Source of the DNA: Colocasia esculenta
Lineage: Eukaryota; Streptophyta; Magnoliopsida; Alismatales; Araceae
Direction of reading: 5' to 3'
DNA: 64,000 nucleotides
Assembly: GCA_014218235.1 (NCBI GenBank)
Contig: CM024759.1
Location: 76,839,079-76,903,078 of the forward strand
The translations under genes and the position numbers were made by a program. The notes under the pieces are model-generated. The model was given only the letters and a program-made list of their open reading frames with translations, did not search any database and was not told where the DNA came from. The first letter of the stretch is position 1. Every line of letters begins with the position of its first letter. Below are positions 1 to 9,815 of the stretch, piece by piece.

Positions 1-193
1 AATCGCGCGGGTCGGGTCGGGGTCGGGCGGGTCGGGGTGGGGTCGGCGCCCGGCGACCCGAGTTGGGGGGGGACTGGCCGGGATCCGCGGATTCCCGGTA
101 GTCGGGCCGGATCCGCCGGGGTCGCGCGACTTCGCGACCCGACTACCCCGACCCGCCCGACCCGCGGATCCCCTTTAAGGAGGGATCCCGTCC

Positions 194-231
194 CGGGACT
201 GCGCAGACAGAACCCTGTCTGCGCAGTCCCG
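194..231. repeat. Perfect 17-bp inverted repeat with 4-nt loop
   Basis: Arm CGGGACTGCGCAGACAG at 194-210 is followed by the loop AACC and its exact reverse complement at 215-231. It sits inside the GC-rich end of the element and is followed by a CT-rich stretch (about 350-380). Confidence 0.85.
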
Positions 232-483
232 AGCACCCCCTTCCCAGCCCCTGCCCCCCTCCCCCTGCCGGAGCAGCCACCTTCGCCGCCGCCGGAGCTC
301 CGGGAGGCTCGCCGCCGGCCGCCGCCACTGCAAGCAGCCGCCGGCGCCCTTCCTCTCTCTCTGTTCTCTTCTCTCTCTTCTGTGAGGTGAGATTTTTCAT
401 TTTTTTTTTTTAAATCTGAAAAAAATAGGAAATGGTAAATAGACTATAGATCTGTAGATCTATAGCATATTTAACATGTTTAT

Positions 484-1010
484 GACTTCATTCTCTTAAA
501 TCTCCAAATTTAGCCCTAATTAGGGTATAAAATTAGGGATTTGTGTCATGAATGAAATTAATGTGCAATTGAGTGATAATAGAACTATTTTAGTTGATTA
601 GAGTTTGTTGGTAGACTTAATTGCATTACATTGACTGTTTTCCCTGAAAATCCCCAAATGACCCTAATTAGGGTTTAAAATTTAGGGATTTTAGGTCCTT
701 AACGTAATTATTATGTAATTGAGTGTCCAATATAGTTATTTTACTTGATTAGAGTTTTGTATGAACATTGCATGATCTGTTGTTTTTAATTCTCAACTTA
801 AACCTTAATTAGGGGTTTAAAAAATAAGAATTGTAGGTCATTAATATAATAAATGTGTAATTGAGTGTTCAGTGTGGTCATTTGAGTTGATTAGAGTTTT
901 GTATGTACAATATTTATAGTCCATGATATTTTTTTTCATAAATTCCCAAATTAAACCCTAAATAGGGTTTATAAATTAGGGATTATGTGTATTTAACGTG
1001 CAATTTAATT
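484..1010. repeat. Tandem repeat, unit about 142-151 bp, 3 to 4 diverged copies
   Basis: Each unit carries CCCTAATTAGGGTTT-like sequence, then a GTAATTGAGTG block, then TTGATTAGAGTTT. The last anchor recurs at 596, 747 and 889, which gives periods of 151 and 142 bp. A fourth, partial unit starts near 950. The copies have diverged by many substitutions, so the array is old. Confidence 0.8.
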
Positions 1011-1369
1011 GCATTCTTACACAGGAATATGGCAATGTATGAACATTAATGATTATGTCTTTAGTCATTGTTATTGTTCTTCATGGTACATGAACATGAT
1101 AAGATTTAAATTTCAATGTGTTTGATTTCAATGAATGTTGTATGTGTCTAGGTAATTTTCTGTAAATTTTAGGGATTTTTCCTGATTTTTTCTGATTTTT
1201 TTCTGATTTTTTCTGATTTTTTTCATTTTTTAAATAATTTTTTACTCTGGCCGACCCAGGGTCGGCCAGACTCCATTGGAGTCGGCCGGCTCCACCGACC
1301 CGACCCGACCCGAGTCGGGGTCGGCTGGGTCCGACTCACCCAGCCGACCCGACCCTGCCATCCATGGTC

Positions 1370-3935
1370 AAAACCCAAAAAGAGCAGCGCCCCAAACACC
1401 TATACAACCAAGCACATACCAAGAGAGTGTGGATCAATTAACCTCCCAAACAACCAAAAAGAGGAGATACAGTGGAATTCACATTAGAAAGAGTGATCAC
1501 CCATTCAAAATCAACAAGAACTTCCTCGCCACGCAACTCCCTCCTGAAGATACGGTGGTTCCGCTCACCCCACAATGCCCATAAAATGGCATGAAAGATA
1601 AGCCACCACACTATCCTATCCGGCTTGAGGGACCAAGGCCTATCCCACTCCCGAAGCAAGTAGCGAACGTCACTCCACAAGTTGATGATGCAATGGGTAT
1701 TCCGAGCAACCTCCATTTAGACCCCCTGAGTGTAGGAGCAGCCAACAAAAAGGTGGTCAAGGGTATCCTCCTCGGCACCATAAAGACAACAGGTAGGAAT
1801 CATATCTGGAGAAAAACGTGATAGCTTGTCCCAGGTGGGGAGCCTCCCATGGGAGATTCTCCGAGCCAAAAGCTTTACTATGAGAGGGCTCTTCGGTTTC
1901 CACACTTGCTCATGAAAGCCATGACGCACACCTCCATTAGAGATAACTGCATAAGTTGATTTAACTATGAAGATGCCTTTCTTCTCCCATCTCCATATCC
2001 ATTCATCCTCACCTCCCTATGGATGGAAGGAGAGGAGAAAGGAAAGAAGACCCTAAAGCTGCTCTAGCTCCTCCTGACAAAAGTCATGCTTGAAGGTTAA
2101 TGCCCAGGAGCCACCTGGGATGTGCTGATCGAAAGCCTGAACCACAGTGCCAAGAGGTGTCGCAGTAATCACGAAGAGGCTAGGAAACAAGGACACCATG
2201 GTGGAATCCCCACACCATCTGTCCTTCCAAAAGAGGCACTTATGGCCATCTCCCAGTTGAACCTAGACGTTGGTGGCAAGAAAGCCCCTGCAAGTGAAGA
2301 TATCTCGCCAGAGAGGGGAAGTTCTACGGTGGGGGAAAAGGGGCCAAGTCCCAAACCCTCCTCAAAGGGACATAGTGCTGCCTAATCACATTGGACCACA
2401 ACCCCTCCTCTCCATAACCCAACCTCCATAGCCATTTGCACAGGAGAGCTACATTGAAGTTTCTAACCTACTTCAATCATTAACCTCCTTGTTCCTGCTA
2501 GTGGAAACCCTACACCAGGAAATATCATGCCAACCTCTGCACCGGTCCCTGTTGCCATGCCAAGAATCTGCACTGAATTGAATCAAGCTTCCTGACCACC
2601 GTGCTAGAAATGCATAACATAAAGAGATAATAAGTAGGGAGGTCGTCCAAAGTCGAGCTGCACAAAGTCAGTCAATCCCCATAAGATAATAATCCAGCCT
2701 TCCAACCAGCAAGCCTAGCCTTATACCGCTGAATAATGGGAAGGCAATCTGCACAATAAACGGAACCCAAGGAAAGAGGAAGGCCAGTTAAGAGAAGGGG
2801 AACTCCTCAATAGAACAGACCAGCAAAGTGTCTGCCCTCAAAAGAGGTCTTCCCTCCATCTTCACCCCGACCAGGAGACTTTTACTAAAATTAACCTTCA
2901 AGCCGGTGACCTCTTCCAAAAGTTCCAACAAGAGTCTAGCCATAGAATAATACTTTCCACCCTCCCTAAGGAACAAGATAGTATCATCTACATACTGCAA
3001 GTAAGTAAGAGAGGGCATTTTTGACCACCTAGAAACCTCTAATCAGACTAGCAGCCTCAACCATCTGCCACACCCTACTTACAACACTAGCTAGTAGCTA
3101 TAAGCACAAACAAGAGGGGAGACAAAGGGTCCCCTTGACGCAGCCCCCGACAGCTGTGAAACCAAGATGTCATCCTTCCATTAATAAAAACATTAAAGGA
3201 AGTTGAAGTGACGCAAGCTTTAACCCAACCAATCCAATTGTCCCAAAAACCCATCCTATGCAAGACATAAAAGAGACACTACCAGTTCACCATGTCATAA
3301 GCCTTCTCAAAGTTCAGTTTCAACATCACCCCTTTTTCTTTACTTCATAGCAAAGAGACACTCATGAGCCACTAAGACATTGTCCAAAATATGTCTCCCC
3401 CTGATGAAAGCACCCTGGAAATGACTGACTAAGTTATCCATCATAGAGACTAACCTTCCTGCTAACACCTTGGTAATGATCTTGTAAGTACCATTGAGCA
3501 AGCTGATGGGTTTAAAGTCCCAAAAATGTTGGGCACCCATCTTCTTGGGAATGAGCACCAAGAGGGTCTTGTTGATGCCCCTCAAGTGGGCTCTCCCTTC
3601 CTGAAACTCTGTCATTGCCGTAATGAGGACCTCTTTGATTAACCCCCAGCACTTCTGAAATAAGACTAAGGGGAAGCCATCGGGGCTTGGGGCCCTATCT
3701 CCTGTCAGAGAAAACACAATATGGTGGACCTCCTCTGAGAAAGGCAGCAAGATGGCCGCCCTCCCTTCAAGGAAAGGCAAGGGAGAAGGTCGACAACAAT
3801 CCTCGGCCTGCAAAAGGACTCCTCAGCAAACAAAGAGGAATAGAAGACTCTCGCCTAATCTTCACCTCTGAAGAGAAGGAACGGTCCCCCACCTTGATGC
3901 TAGAGATGTAGTTGACCCTCCTCCTCCCCGATGAT
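1370..3935 (-). pseudogene. L1-type LINE, 5'-truncated, reverse transcriptase pseudogene
   Basis: Read on the minus strand, the fragment begins just upstream of the reverse transcriptase. At 3340-3813 it has the N-terminal RT blocks SPDGFP, LIPKK, PISLLNGTYKIITKVLA and QGAFIRGRHI. At 3019-3340 it has FEKAYD and RGLRQGDPLSP. The catalytic YVDD box is at 2983-2994, followed by GLKVNFSKS. A zinc-binding zf-RVT-like segment is at 1717-1929 (C-x2-C...HLFVGC), and the C-terminal IFHAILWALWGERNHRIF block is at 1438-1716. The element is dead: a stop interrupts the FEKAYDMVNW block, two more follow LLFVLIATS, and the frame shifts several times. The endonuclease half is missing. This is the usual state of plant L1 insertions, which are copied from the 3' end and truncated at the 5' end. 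The LINE assignment is firm; the exact ends are approximate. Confidence 0.93.
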
Positions 3936-4036
3936 GGCGGGTGGGTTTACTCTCAGAAATCAAAAAACAGTAATAACAACAATGATAAGAATTAATACAC
4001 TCCGATCATCACAGGGCATGATAACATAGACAAATA
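3936..4036. other. Spacer between LINE and small gene
   Basis: This stretch probably holds the 3' untranslated region of the minus-strand gene at 4037-5153. I see no clear AATAAA signal on the minus strand. Confidence 0.3.
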
Positions 4037-5153
4037 TCAGCACCTGCTAGCACCGTCATCTAAAGCCAAATCCCCAACAAGCATTCCCAAATCAAAACCC
4101 TGTTTATGGATGTCTTGGATCTCGCCATTTGAGTCTTCCTGCAGCCAAAGAGTTATAACTGTGAGAGCTAAAGTGAATTATAAAAGAAAAGGTAAATTTC
4201 CAGTTCGTGATTAAGGTGAAGATAAATGGTAGGATAGTTAGTGAGCTACAAATATGAGTTTCTTTGGGAGAAGCAAGTCAACAAAGTAGTCCTAGAAAGA
4301 TATAATGTATTTTCACCCTTTTCAAAGTAAGGAACACTTAGCAGAGAATCTTTATACATTACAATAAGAGCGCACCGGACCAGCACATATTTTGTACATT
4401 AGCTTCAAAGTTATCTACCTTGAACTTAAACAGCCCAGTTTGTCTGCTTCAACGAGAACGGTAGAGGTTCAGGCAAATTGCACTTTCCAACGCATGGCGG
4501 CATATATACCCTTAACTACCTGTGTTATCAGTTCCGTGGATGAAATATCACCGATTTGCTTCCCCTTGGAAGAGGATTGTCCTGGAAAACTTTGTGAACG
4601 TACAGCAACCATATGTCTCTTCCTAGTTTTTTTTTTTTGCTCTTACTAATCAATTATAAAAGAGTCCTATATGTGTTACATTTGTCATTCACCGAAAATT
4701 TCACGGCTCCAAATTAAATGTAGCCCATTACCAGCCACGCTTCGGTGGAACTGCGAGCACAATGACCGCACAACAAGAAGTATCGATCTTCTGAGTTTAG
4801 GCATTGTAAGTGACTAGAGTTTCAAGGCCAGATTATTGCGTTCTTTCAAATCAAGAAAGGGGCTTTCTGGGACTGTCCAACACTTATCGTAGACAGAAAT
4901 TTCGCCACTCCACTCAATCCAGCTCATTAGCAGCTGCCCCTCTGTGGAACTCCAAGCATCAATGGACACCCAAAGCGAGAACCATCGATCTTCTTACAAC
5001 AATTCTTATAATTTACCATAATTCGAAGGCTGGTTCAGCGGCCATCCGTCCGTAAGTGAGCGAGCGTTCTAGAGTAGATGTGTTGGGGGTGACGGGGCGT
5101 ACCTGCTCGTTCCGGGGCAGTGCCGAATCATCCGGCTTCGCGATGGCCGACAT
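4037..5153 (-). CDS. Probable 113-residue protein of unknown function, three exons
   Basis: The model runs on the minus strand from ATG at 5151-5153 in a good context (GGAGCC before the ATG). Exon 1 is 5017-5153 (45 codons plus 2 nt) and ends at ATG|GTAAAT. Exon 2 is 4520-4622; it begins after ACTAG with the third base of a Trp codon, encodes KRHMVAVRSQSFPGQ and more, and ends at CAG|GTAGTT. Exon 3 is 4037-4138; it begins after TGCAG with EDSNGEIQDI and ends in TGA. All three phases agree without adjustment, which supports a real or recently real gene. The product would be hydrophilic, with no signal peptide or membrane segment, a Ser/Gln-rich centre and an acidic C-terminal region. I do not recognise the family. 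An alternative donor GAGCAG|GTACGC at 5103 would end exon 1 after 17 codons but breaks the phase with exon 2. The start lies beside a 25-G run (C-run on this strand), and an in-frame upstream ATG would add a poly-proline stretch. A pseudogene cannot be excluded. Confidence 0.55.
4693..4994. repeat. Old tandem duplication of about 100 bp within intron 1 of the small gene
   Basis: About 4693-4793 and 4898-4994 align over roughly 100 bp (shared GAAATTTC..., GTGGAACTCC, ATCGATCTTCT). The copies are strongly diverged, around two thirds identical by eye. Confidence 0.5.
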
Positions 5154-5350
5154 GGCTCCCGCAGCTTCCTCCCCGGCTGCTCCTCTGTCGCGACAGGGGG
5201 GGGGGGGGGGGGGGGGGGGGTGGTCGCCGGTGCAATCTCCGAGGAGGAACACTCCTCGGGAAGAAGTCTCCGGCTTCCCAGATCGGGGTCGGAGCAGATC
5301 TCTCCGTTCGTCCGCAGATCTCTCCGCGTCCGATCCCGCTCAAAAACCTT
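5154..5350 (-). promoter_or_regulatory. CpG-rich 5' region of the small minus-strand gene
   Basis: This GC- and CpG-rich stretch lies directly upstream of the inferred start codon at 5153, in an AT-rich neighbourhood. It probably holds the 5' leader and core promoter. It includes the 25-base G homopolymer. I see no clear TATA box. Confidence 0.35.
5196..5220. repeat. 25-base G homopolymer
   Basis: There are 25 uninterrupted G residues on the plus strand. The tract can form quadruplexes and is prone to length errors in sequencing. Confidence 0.95.
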
Positions 5351-5573
5351 GAGCACAGGGCGCGATGCGATGCACGTGCGAAGGTAGAAGTCCCACTCTT
5401 CAAGTAGAAGCTCCCACGGTAAACAGTTTGAAGGGAAAGGAAAAAGTAAAAATGAAATAAAAAAGGGCTTTTGCATGTTAATCTGTACCAAAATAGTGAA
5501 TTGCCGATTGTCCCTGAAATCCAATTATTATCTTAAAAACCCCTCAAATATCCAACTGACATCGAGGACGTTA

Positions 5574-5575
<2 letters not shown>

Positions 5576-5605
<30 letters not shown>
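5576..5605. repeat. (TA)n microsatellite
   Basis: About 15 uninterrupted TA units. Other (TA)n tracts lie at 44371-44398 (inside a B-family LTR) and 56737-56780. Confidence 0.95.
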
Positions 5606-5607
<2 letters not shown>

Positions 5608-5766
5608 ATGAAATATTTTATCCTCCTGTTAAAAATAAGTAAAATTTCTAAACTACCTCTTCTTCAGTCTCACCCCCTCCGTTACAATGTTGTCCCCACC
5701 AACAGTGGCCTCCGAAAGCTAGATGTTAGGCTACTTTTGCTATTCATGTGCAAGGCTTACGATTTA

Positions 5767-6032
5767 GGCATTGTTTGGTATTGCTTTTGAGGGGGGGATT
5801 TCAATCATTGAATGATTGAAAATCCCCTTTTTCTCCCTTTAGTTAGCAAACAAAGAAAATGGCTTTTGGATTTTGTAAAAGGAGATTTTGAGAGAGAGGA
5901 GAGAGATAGAGAGAAAAAAAGTAATCATTGTGCTTTGGCTTTTGGGATTCAAAAGCTGGTTAGAGGGAGCTTTTGCAAGGTTGGGAGCTTTTCAAAAAGT
6001 GAAATCCCCATTGGGGGTTTCCAAACGGTGCC
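5767..6032. mobile_element. MITE, about 266 bp
   Basis: The start GGCATTGTTTGG and the end CCAAACGGTGCC are inverted repeats with two mismatches, and the similarity continues inward (GGGGATTTCA against TGAAATCCCC). The flanks are TTA on the left and TAA on the right, which resembles the 3-bp target of Tourist/PIF-Harbinger elements but is not an exact direct repeat. There is no coding capacity; a GAGAGA-rich tract lies at about 5890-5915. Confidence 0.65.
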
Positions 6033-6476
6033 TAACTCCCCCGACTCGTGGGCACAGTTGCCAATATCACCGGGGATGGAGCCATCGAGGGAGTTGTCAT
6101 GACTCATCAGCTTAGGAGTCTGTTTTCAGACTCATGTTGACGACAAACTGACTTGCCGTCAATATCTTATGATGACACTCAACTTTGTCGTCAAATATCT
6201 TTGGTCTACATATTCAATTATTTTCTTTTATTATGTACTTTGTTAACTTAACATCCTTCTTATCTCTTTAACACATGTTCTATAGATATATCTATCATGA
6301 AGTCAGGATCATGTGTTTTTTATTAAATCATTGCTTAAAGTTTTTCTTTGGATTCAAATTTTAGTCCAAAATCCATCTTAAGTTCTCAACATCATGCCCG
6401 TGCTTAAACTTATTCTTTATTTCCTATTAGATTATGTTCATTCCCATATAATTTCTATTTTATAATTAATTTTCAC
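6033..6476. other. No gene recognised
   Basis: Non-coding sequence between the MITE and the hAT element. The only structure seen is a short run of GTCGTCAA/TTGACG words at about 6130-6195. Confidence 0.3.
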
Positions 6477-6484
6477 TATTAGAG

Positions 6485-8070
6485 CATGGTTCGGGCGGCA
6501 CGGTCGGGTCGACCACCAGGGTCGACCCGGGCGTCCCGCCACGAGACGCGGCGGGACGCCACGGTCCGGTCCGGTACACACCGGACCGGCCGCCCACGTC
6601 ATCTTTTTTTTTTATAACTTTTTCATATTATGTGTATTAAAGTGATGTAAATGGTATCTAATTAAGATGAAAATTTAAACATAAGTTAATTAAGAGATGA
6701 TATAAATTACAGTAATTTTATTTTAATTTTTTTAATTATTTTTTTATCAAGTAAAAATTATTCTAAAAATTAATAAATCAACTTAATCTCAACATCTAAG
6801 GGATCTAATGGTGTCTAATTGAGATGAAATTTCAAACATAAACTAATTAATATGTGATACAAATTGTAATAATTTTAGTTTAATTTTTTAAATTAATTTT
6901 TTGTCAAGTAAAAACTGTCCCAAAAATCATTAGGTCGACTTAATCTCGACATGTATACATCAATAACTCATGATATTTATATTTTTATAATCAGTACATT
7001 TTTTAGTAATTATGATGACTTCATATTTGACTTTATTTTCGAAACCAAATGTCGTCCCGTTGAAGTACGTGCACAGAGAGTTCGTCGTACCGCGACAAAC
7101 TCTGTGTGCACTTAAGGGGTCTAATTAGTGTCTAATTGAGATAAAATTTCAAACATAAACTAATTAAGAGATGATATAAATTATAGTAATTTTATTAATA
7201 TCTGAGATTAATTAGCATTAATAAATGATAGCCCAATGTCATACTCAAAAGTGCGCGCTCCGACGGGGCGACACCGGAAAACTGTAACGAAAATAAAATT
7301 TGAGAACACCATAATTTTTAGAAAAATGTGATGATATCAGAAATGTAAATATCCAGAATTGTTGACGTACGGATTTCGATATTAAGCCGATGCAACTATT
7401 TTCCGGGTGATTTTTTACCCAGTGTAAAATAAATTCTAAATATTAAACTAAAATCATCATAATTTATAAAACCATTACATTATCTTATAGCTAAAATTTA
7501 AAGACAAATGGATATTATTTGAATGGGTTTACAAGAGGATCTTCGGGTCAGCTAGTTTGTGGGTTAATTACGTCAAGCATTTTTTTGGATCTTCGGACTA
7601 GCTGATTTATGGGTTAATTACGTCAAATCATTCTTCTCCATCTACTGCAGGCGGCAGTGGTGGTGGTGGTGGTGGTAGCATGCGCTTTTCATTAGAGTCT
7701 GAGTTCACGCATACTACCCAAGATGGTCGAGATCACGGTGCTCCACTAAACTATTCAAAAAGGTATCAGAACTGATAACATGTTGGTATGATTGTATGTA
7801 TGTTAAATGAATATCAAATGGTTGTGGTGAGTTGACTTAAATGAGTAAATAAATTTATTTATATTTTTCAACCTATTTACGTGATGTTCTTATGTTTTAC
7901 TCATTTTCTTTTGAAATTTGCTCATTTCAAATATTAACTAAGTCACAAAATTAAAAAAATAAATCAAACATGTCAATTTTCTACCATACCTCAGCGGTAC
8001 GGTACGGTTCGATACGTACCGTACCAAGGAAAATACGGTACGGTCGATCCGAACGGTACGGCGAACCTTG
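6485..8070. mobile_element. Non-autonomous hAT element with 8-bp TSD
   Basis: The element starts CATGGTTCGGGCGGCACGG and ends CCGAACGGTACGGCGAACCTTG. The two ends are imperfect terminal inverted repeats of about 30 bp. The flanks are an exact 8-bp direct repeat, TATTAGAG, at 6477-6484 and 8071-8078, diagnostic of hAT transposition. Both ends are rich in GGTACGG/GGTCGACC-type subterminal words. The inside is AT-rich, without transposase, and consists largely of reversed copies of a module of about 300 bp (6640-7200) plus one forward copy (7246-7560). A GTGCAC-ended imperfect hairpin is at 7069-7111. A related element lies in the opposite orientation at 54534-56182. Confidence 0.85.
7069..7111. 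repeat. Imperfect hairpin separating module copies
   Basis: GTGCACAGAGAGTTCGTCG and its near-complement (17 of 19 positions) flank a short loop. A related hairpin with GTGCAC ends and CGCGGTACGGCGAG in the middle occurs at about 55714-55755 in the other hAT-like element. Confidence 0.6.
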
Positions 8071-8078
8071 TATTAGAG

Positions 8079-9171
8079 TTTACTAGAAACATCTTCTAGA
8101 CCTAACCAGAAAATTATACCTACTTTGGCAAAAGATTAGCCTACCCGTGGATTGGCTAACCCATAATTTCACCTACCCTACTTTGACAACAAGTAAGATA
8201 GTGGATAGGTTGCCCATGTATACAAAACGCAGATCTTTCTCTGCCCACTTGCTACCCAAGACATCTTTATACAAAATCCCTCTAAGTGACGACTATGTTC
8301 CCCGTCCTAGCCTTTCCACAATACAAACATCCACATGATGTAAAAAAAATTGAGAAATTTTTCTGCACCATCACCTTTGCAATTTCCAGAAAGATCATAC
8401 AAACGGAACATTGGGGAAATAGGAAGAGACTTTGAGAAAATTTTGTGAACATTTGTGTGAAAAAAAAAACAGGCCTTCATGATATAATCATAAGGTCCAC
8501 TATAGGAGAAAAAAACTTATCGACACACAGATCTGGGAAATTGGGGAAATCTTTAGTATTTCTATTTATGACCTCTTCCTGACTAGTATAAAAATTGACT
8601 ACATTCATACAGAATAAAATGATGATGAGCAAGAGAAGATCAATTTACAAATGTATTTTTGGTTTTCCTCATTTCCTCAGAAGAAATTTTGTAGAACATT
8701 GACATCAATGCCTCTTCAGAGAGTCAAACCGGGTATCAATTATAGAACCAAGTAAGTGCATTAACATTAATAGGACATTCATTATTTTCCAGTTGAATGG
8801 TAAAAAACCATTATATTCACCCAATATACCTACAACCAAATAATGTCGCAATCTGCTTCCACAAACATGCTGAGGCATCATCAACATATTGAATTCCGAC
8901 ATTAACACCATACAACAATCTTCTTCTACAAGCATTACATAAATCGCAGGTAACACATGTTCTACATATTGAAAACCATCATTCTAATAATTACTAACAA
9001 CAAATTCGGATGCCCCTTTGTATATTTTTGCCATGTAGGTCCATACAGATACTCTGCACAGAAAACACAAGTTCACCACAGGGAATGGTACAGCTCATGC
9101 ATATACTTTGCATAGGAAACACAAGTTCATAAAGGCCATGCAATCCAATTACCAGAGGAAATGAACGAGGC
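8079..9171. other. No gene or element recognised
   Basis: AT-rich sequence with short ORFs only and no recognisable protein. A short direct repeat around GATACTCTGCACAGAAAACACAAGTTC / TATACTTTGCATAGGAAACACAAGTTC lies at about 9045-9130. Confidence 0.4.
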
Positions 9172-9175
9172 TAAA

Positions 9176-9811
9176 GGGTCCGTTTGTTTGAACGGAAAAC
9201 CCGCACGAGAAAATCGTTTTCAGGAAAATATTTTTTTTTGACCATTTGTTACTTTTAAAAATCAAAATCTGGAAAATTGTATCGCCGAAATCCCAGATTT
9301 TGGCATCCGCCGTTTCACGCGGATGGCATTTTTCTGGACATCTACAGTGATGTTTGTTGAGACACTATTCATTTAGTTACATTTTTATTTTATTTCCACT
9401 CATTTAAGTAGTCTTTTTTAAATTTAATTATTTTTTATTAGTTAGTTTAATTTTTTATTAAAATATCTATAGAACACTATTCATTCAAATTATGTTTTTA
9501 TTTTATTTCTCCTACTTTATATTGTCTTTGTCAAAGTTACTTATTTTTCATTAGTTATTTAAATTTTTTATTTTTAAAAAAATAATAAAAATAAAAAATA
9601 AAATAAAATAAAATTTTGATGAATAGTGTTAATACACAATGAGTATATGACTCTCTCTCATTTGCGTGGATCATAAGATCTCATACCCCTCCATACAACT
9701 TTATATTTTCCTAACAACCAAATAGACAATTACGTTTTTATTTTCACGTAAAAGTTATTCCGTGGAAAACTATTTCCCTCTTAAACTGTTTTACATGCAA
9801 CCAATGGACCC
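9176..9811. mobile_element. MITE-like element with GGGTCC termini
   Basis: The start GGGTCCGTTTGTTTG and the end CAACCAATGGACCC are imperfect inverted repeats, and TAAA flanks both sides (9172-9175 and 9812-9815). The interior is AT-rich and non-coding. The B1 LTR inserted exactly at its right edge, using CTAAA as target, so the original right flank now continues at 16528. Confidence 0.6.
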
Positions 9812-9815
9812 TAAA

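Larger units (their letters stand above)
1..1345. mobile_element. GC-ended non-coding element, left edge at or beyond the window
   Basis: The first 45 bases are built from GGGTCGGG-type words, and 1249-1345 is built from the inverse GACCCGACCC words with a local palindrome around 1249-1267. The sequence between them is AT-rich. This is the look of a non-autonomous DNA transposon with GC-rich subterminal inverted repeats, similar in style to hAT-like elements. The true left end and the target duplication are not visible, so the superfamily is inferred. No coding ORF is convincing; the predicted frames at 37-400 are low-complexity. A (TTTTTTCTGA)-like microsatellite lies at about 1183-1225. Confidence 0.4.

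Noticed and set aside
5103..5153. Short 17-codon first exon ending at GAGCAG|GTACGC
   Set aside because: It leaves phase 0, while exon 2 needs two bases from the preceding exon. No suitable middle exon was found, and the longer exon to 5017 fits directly.
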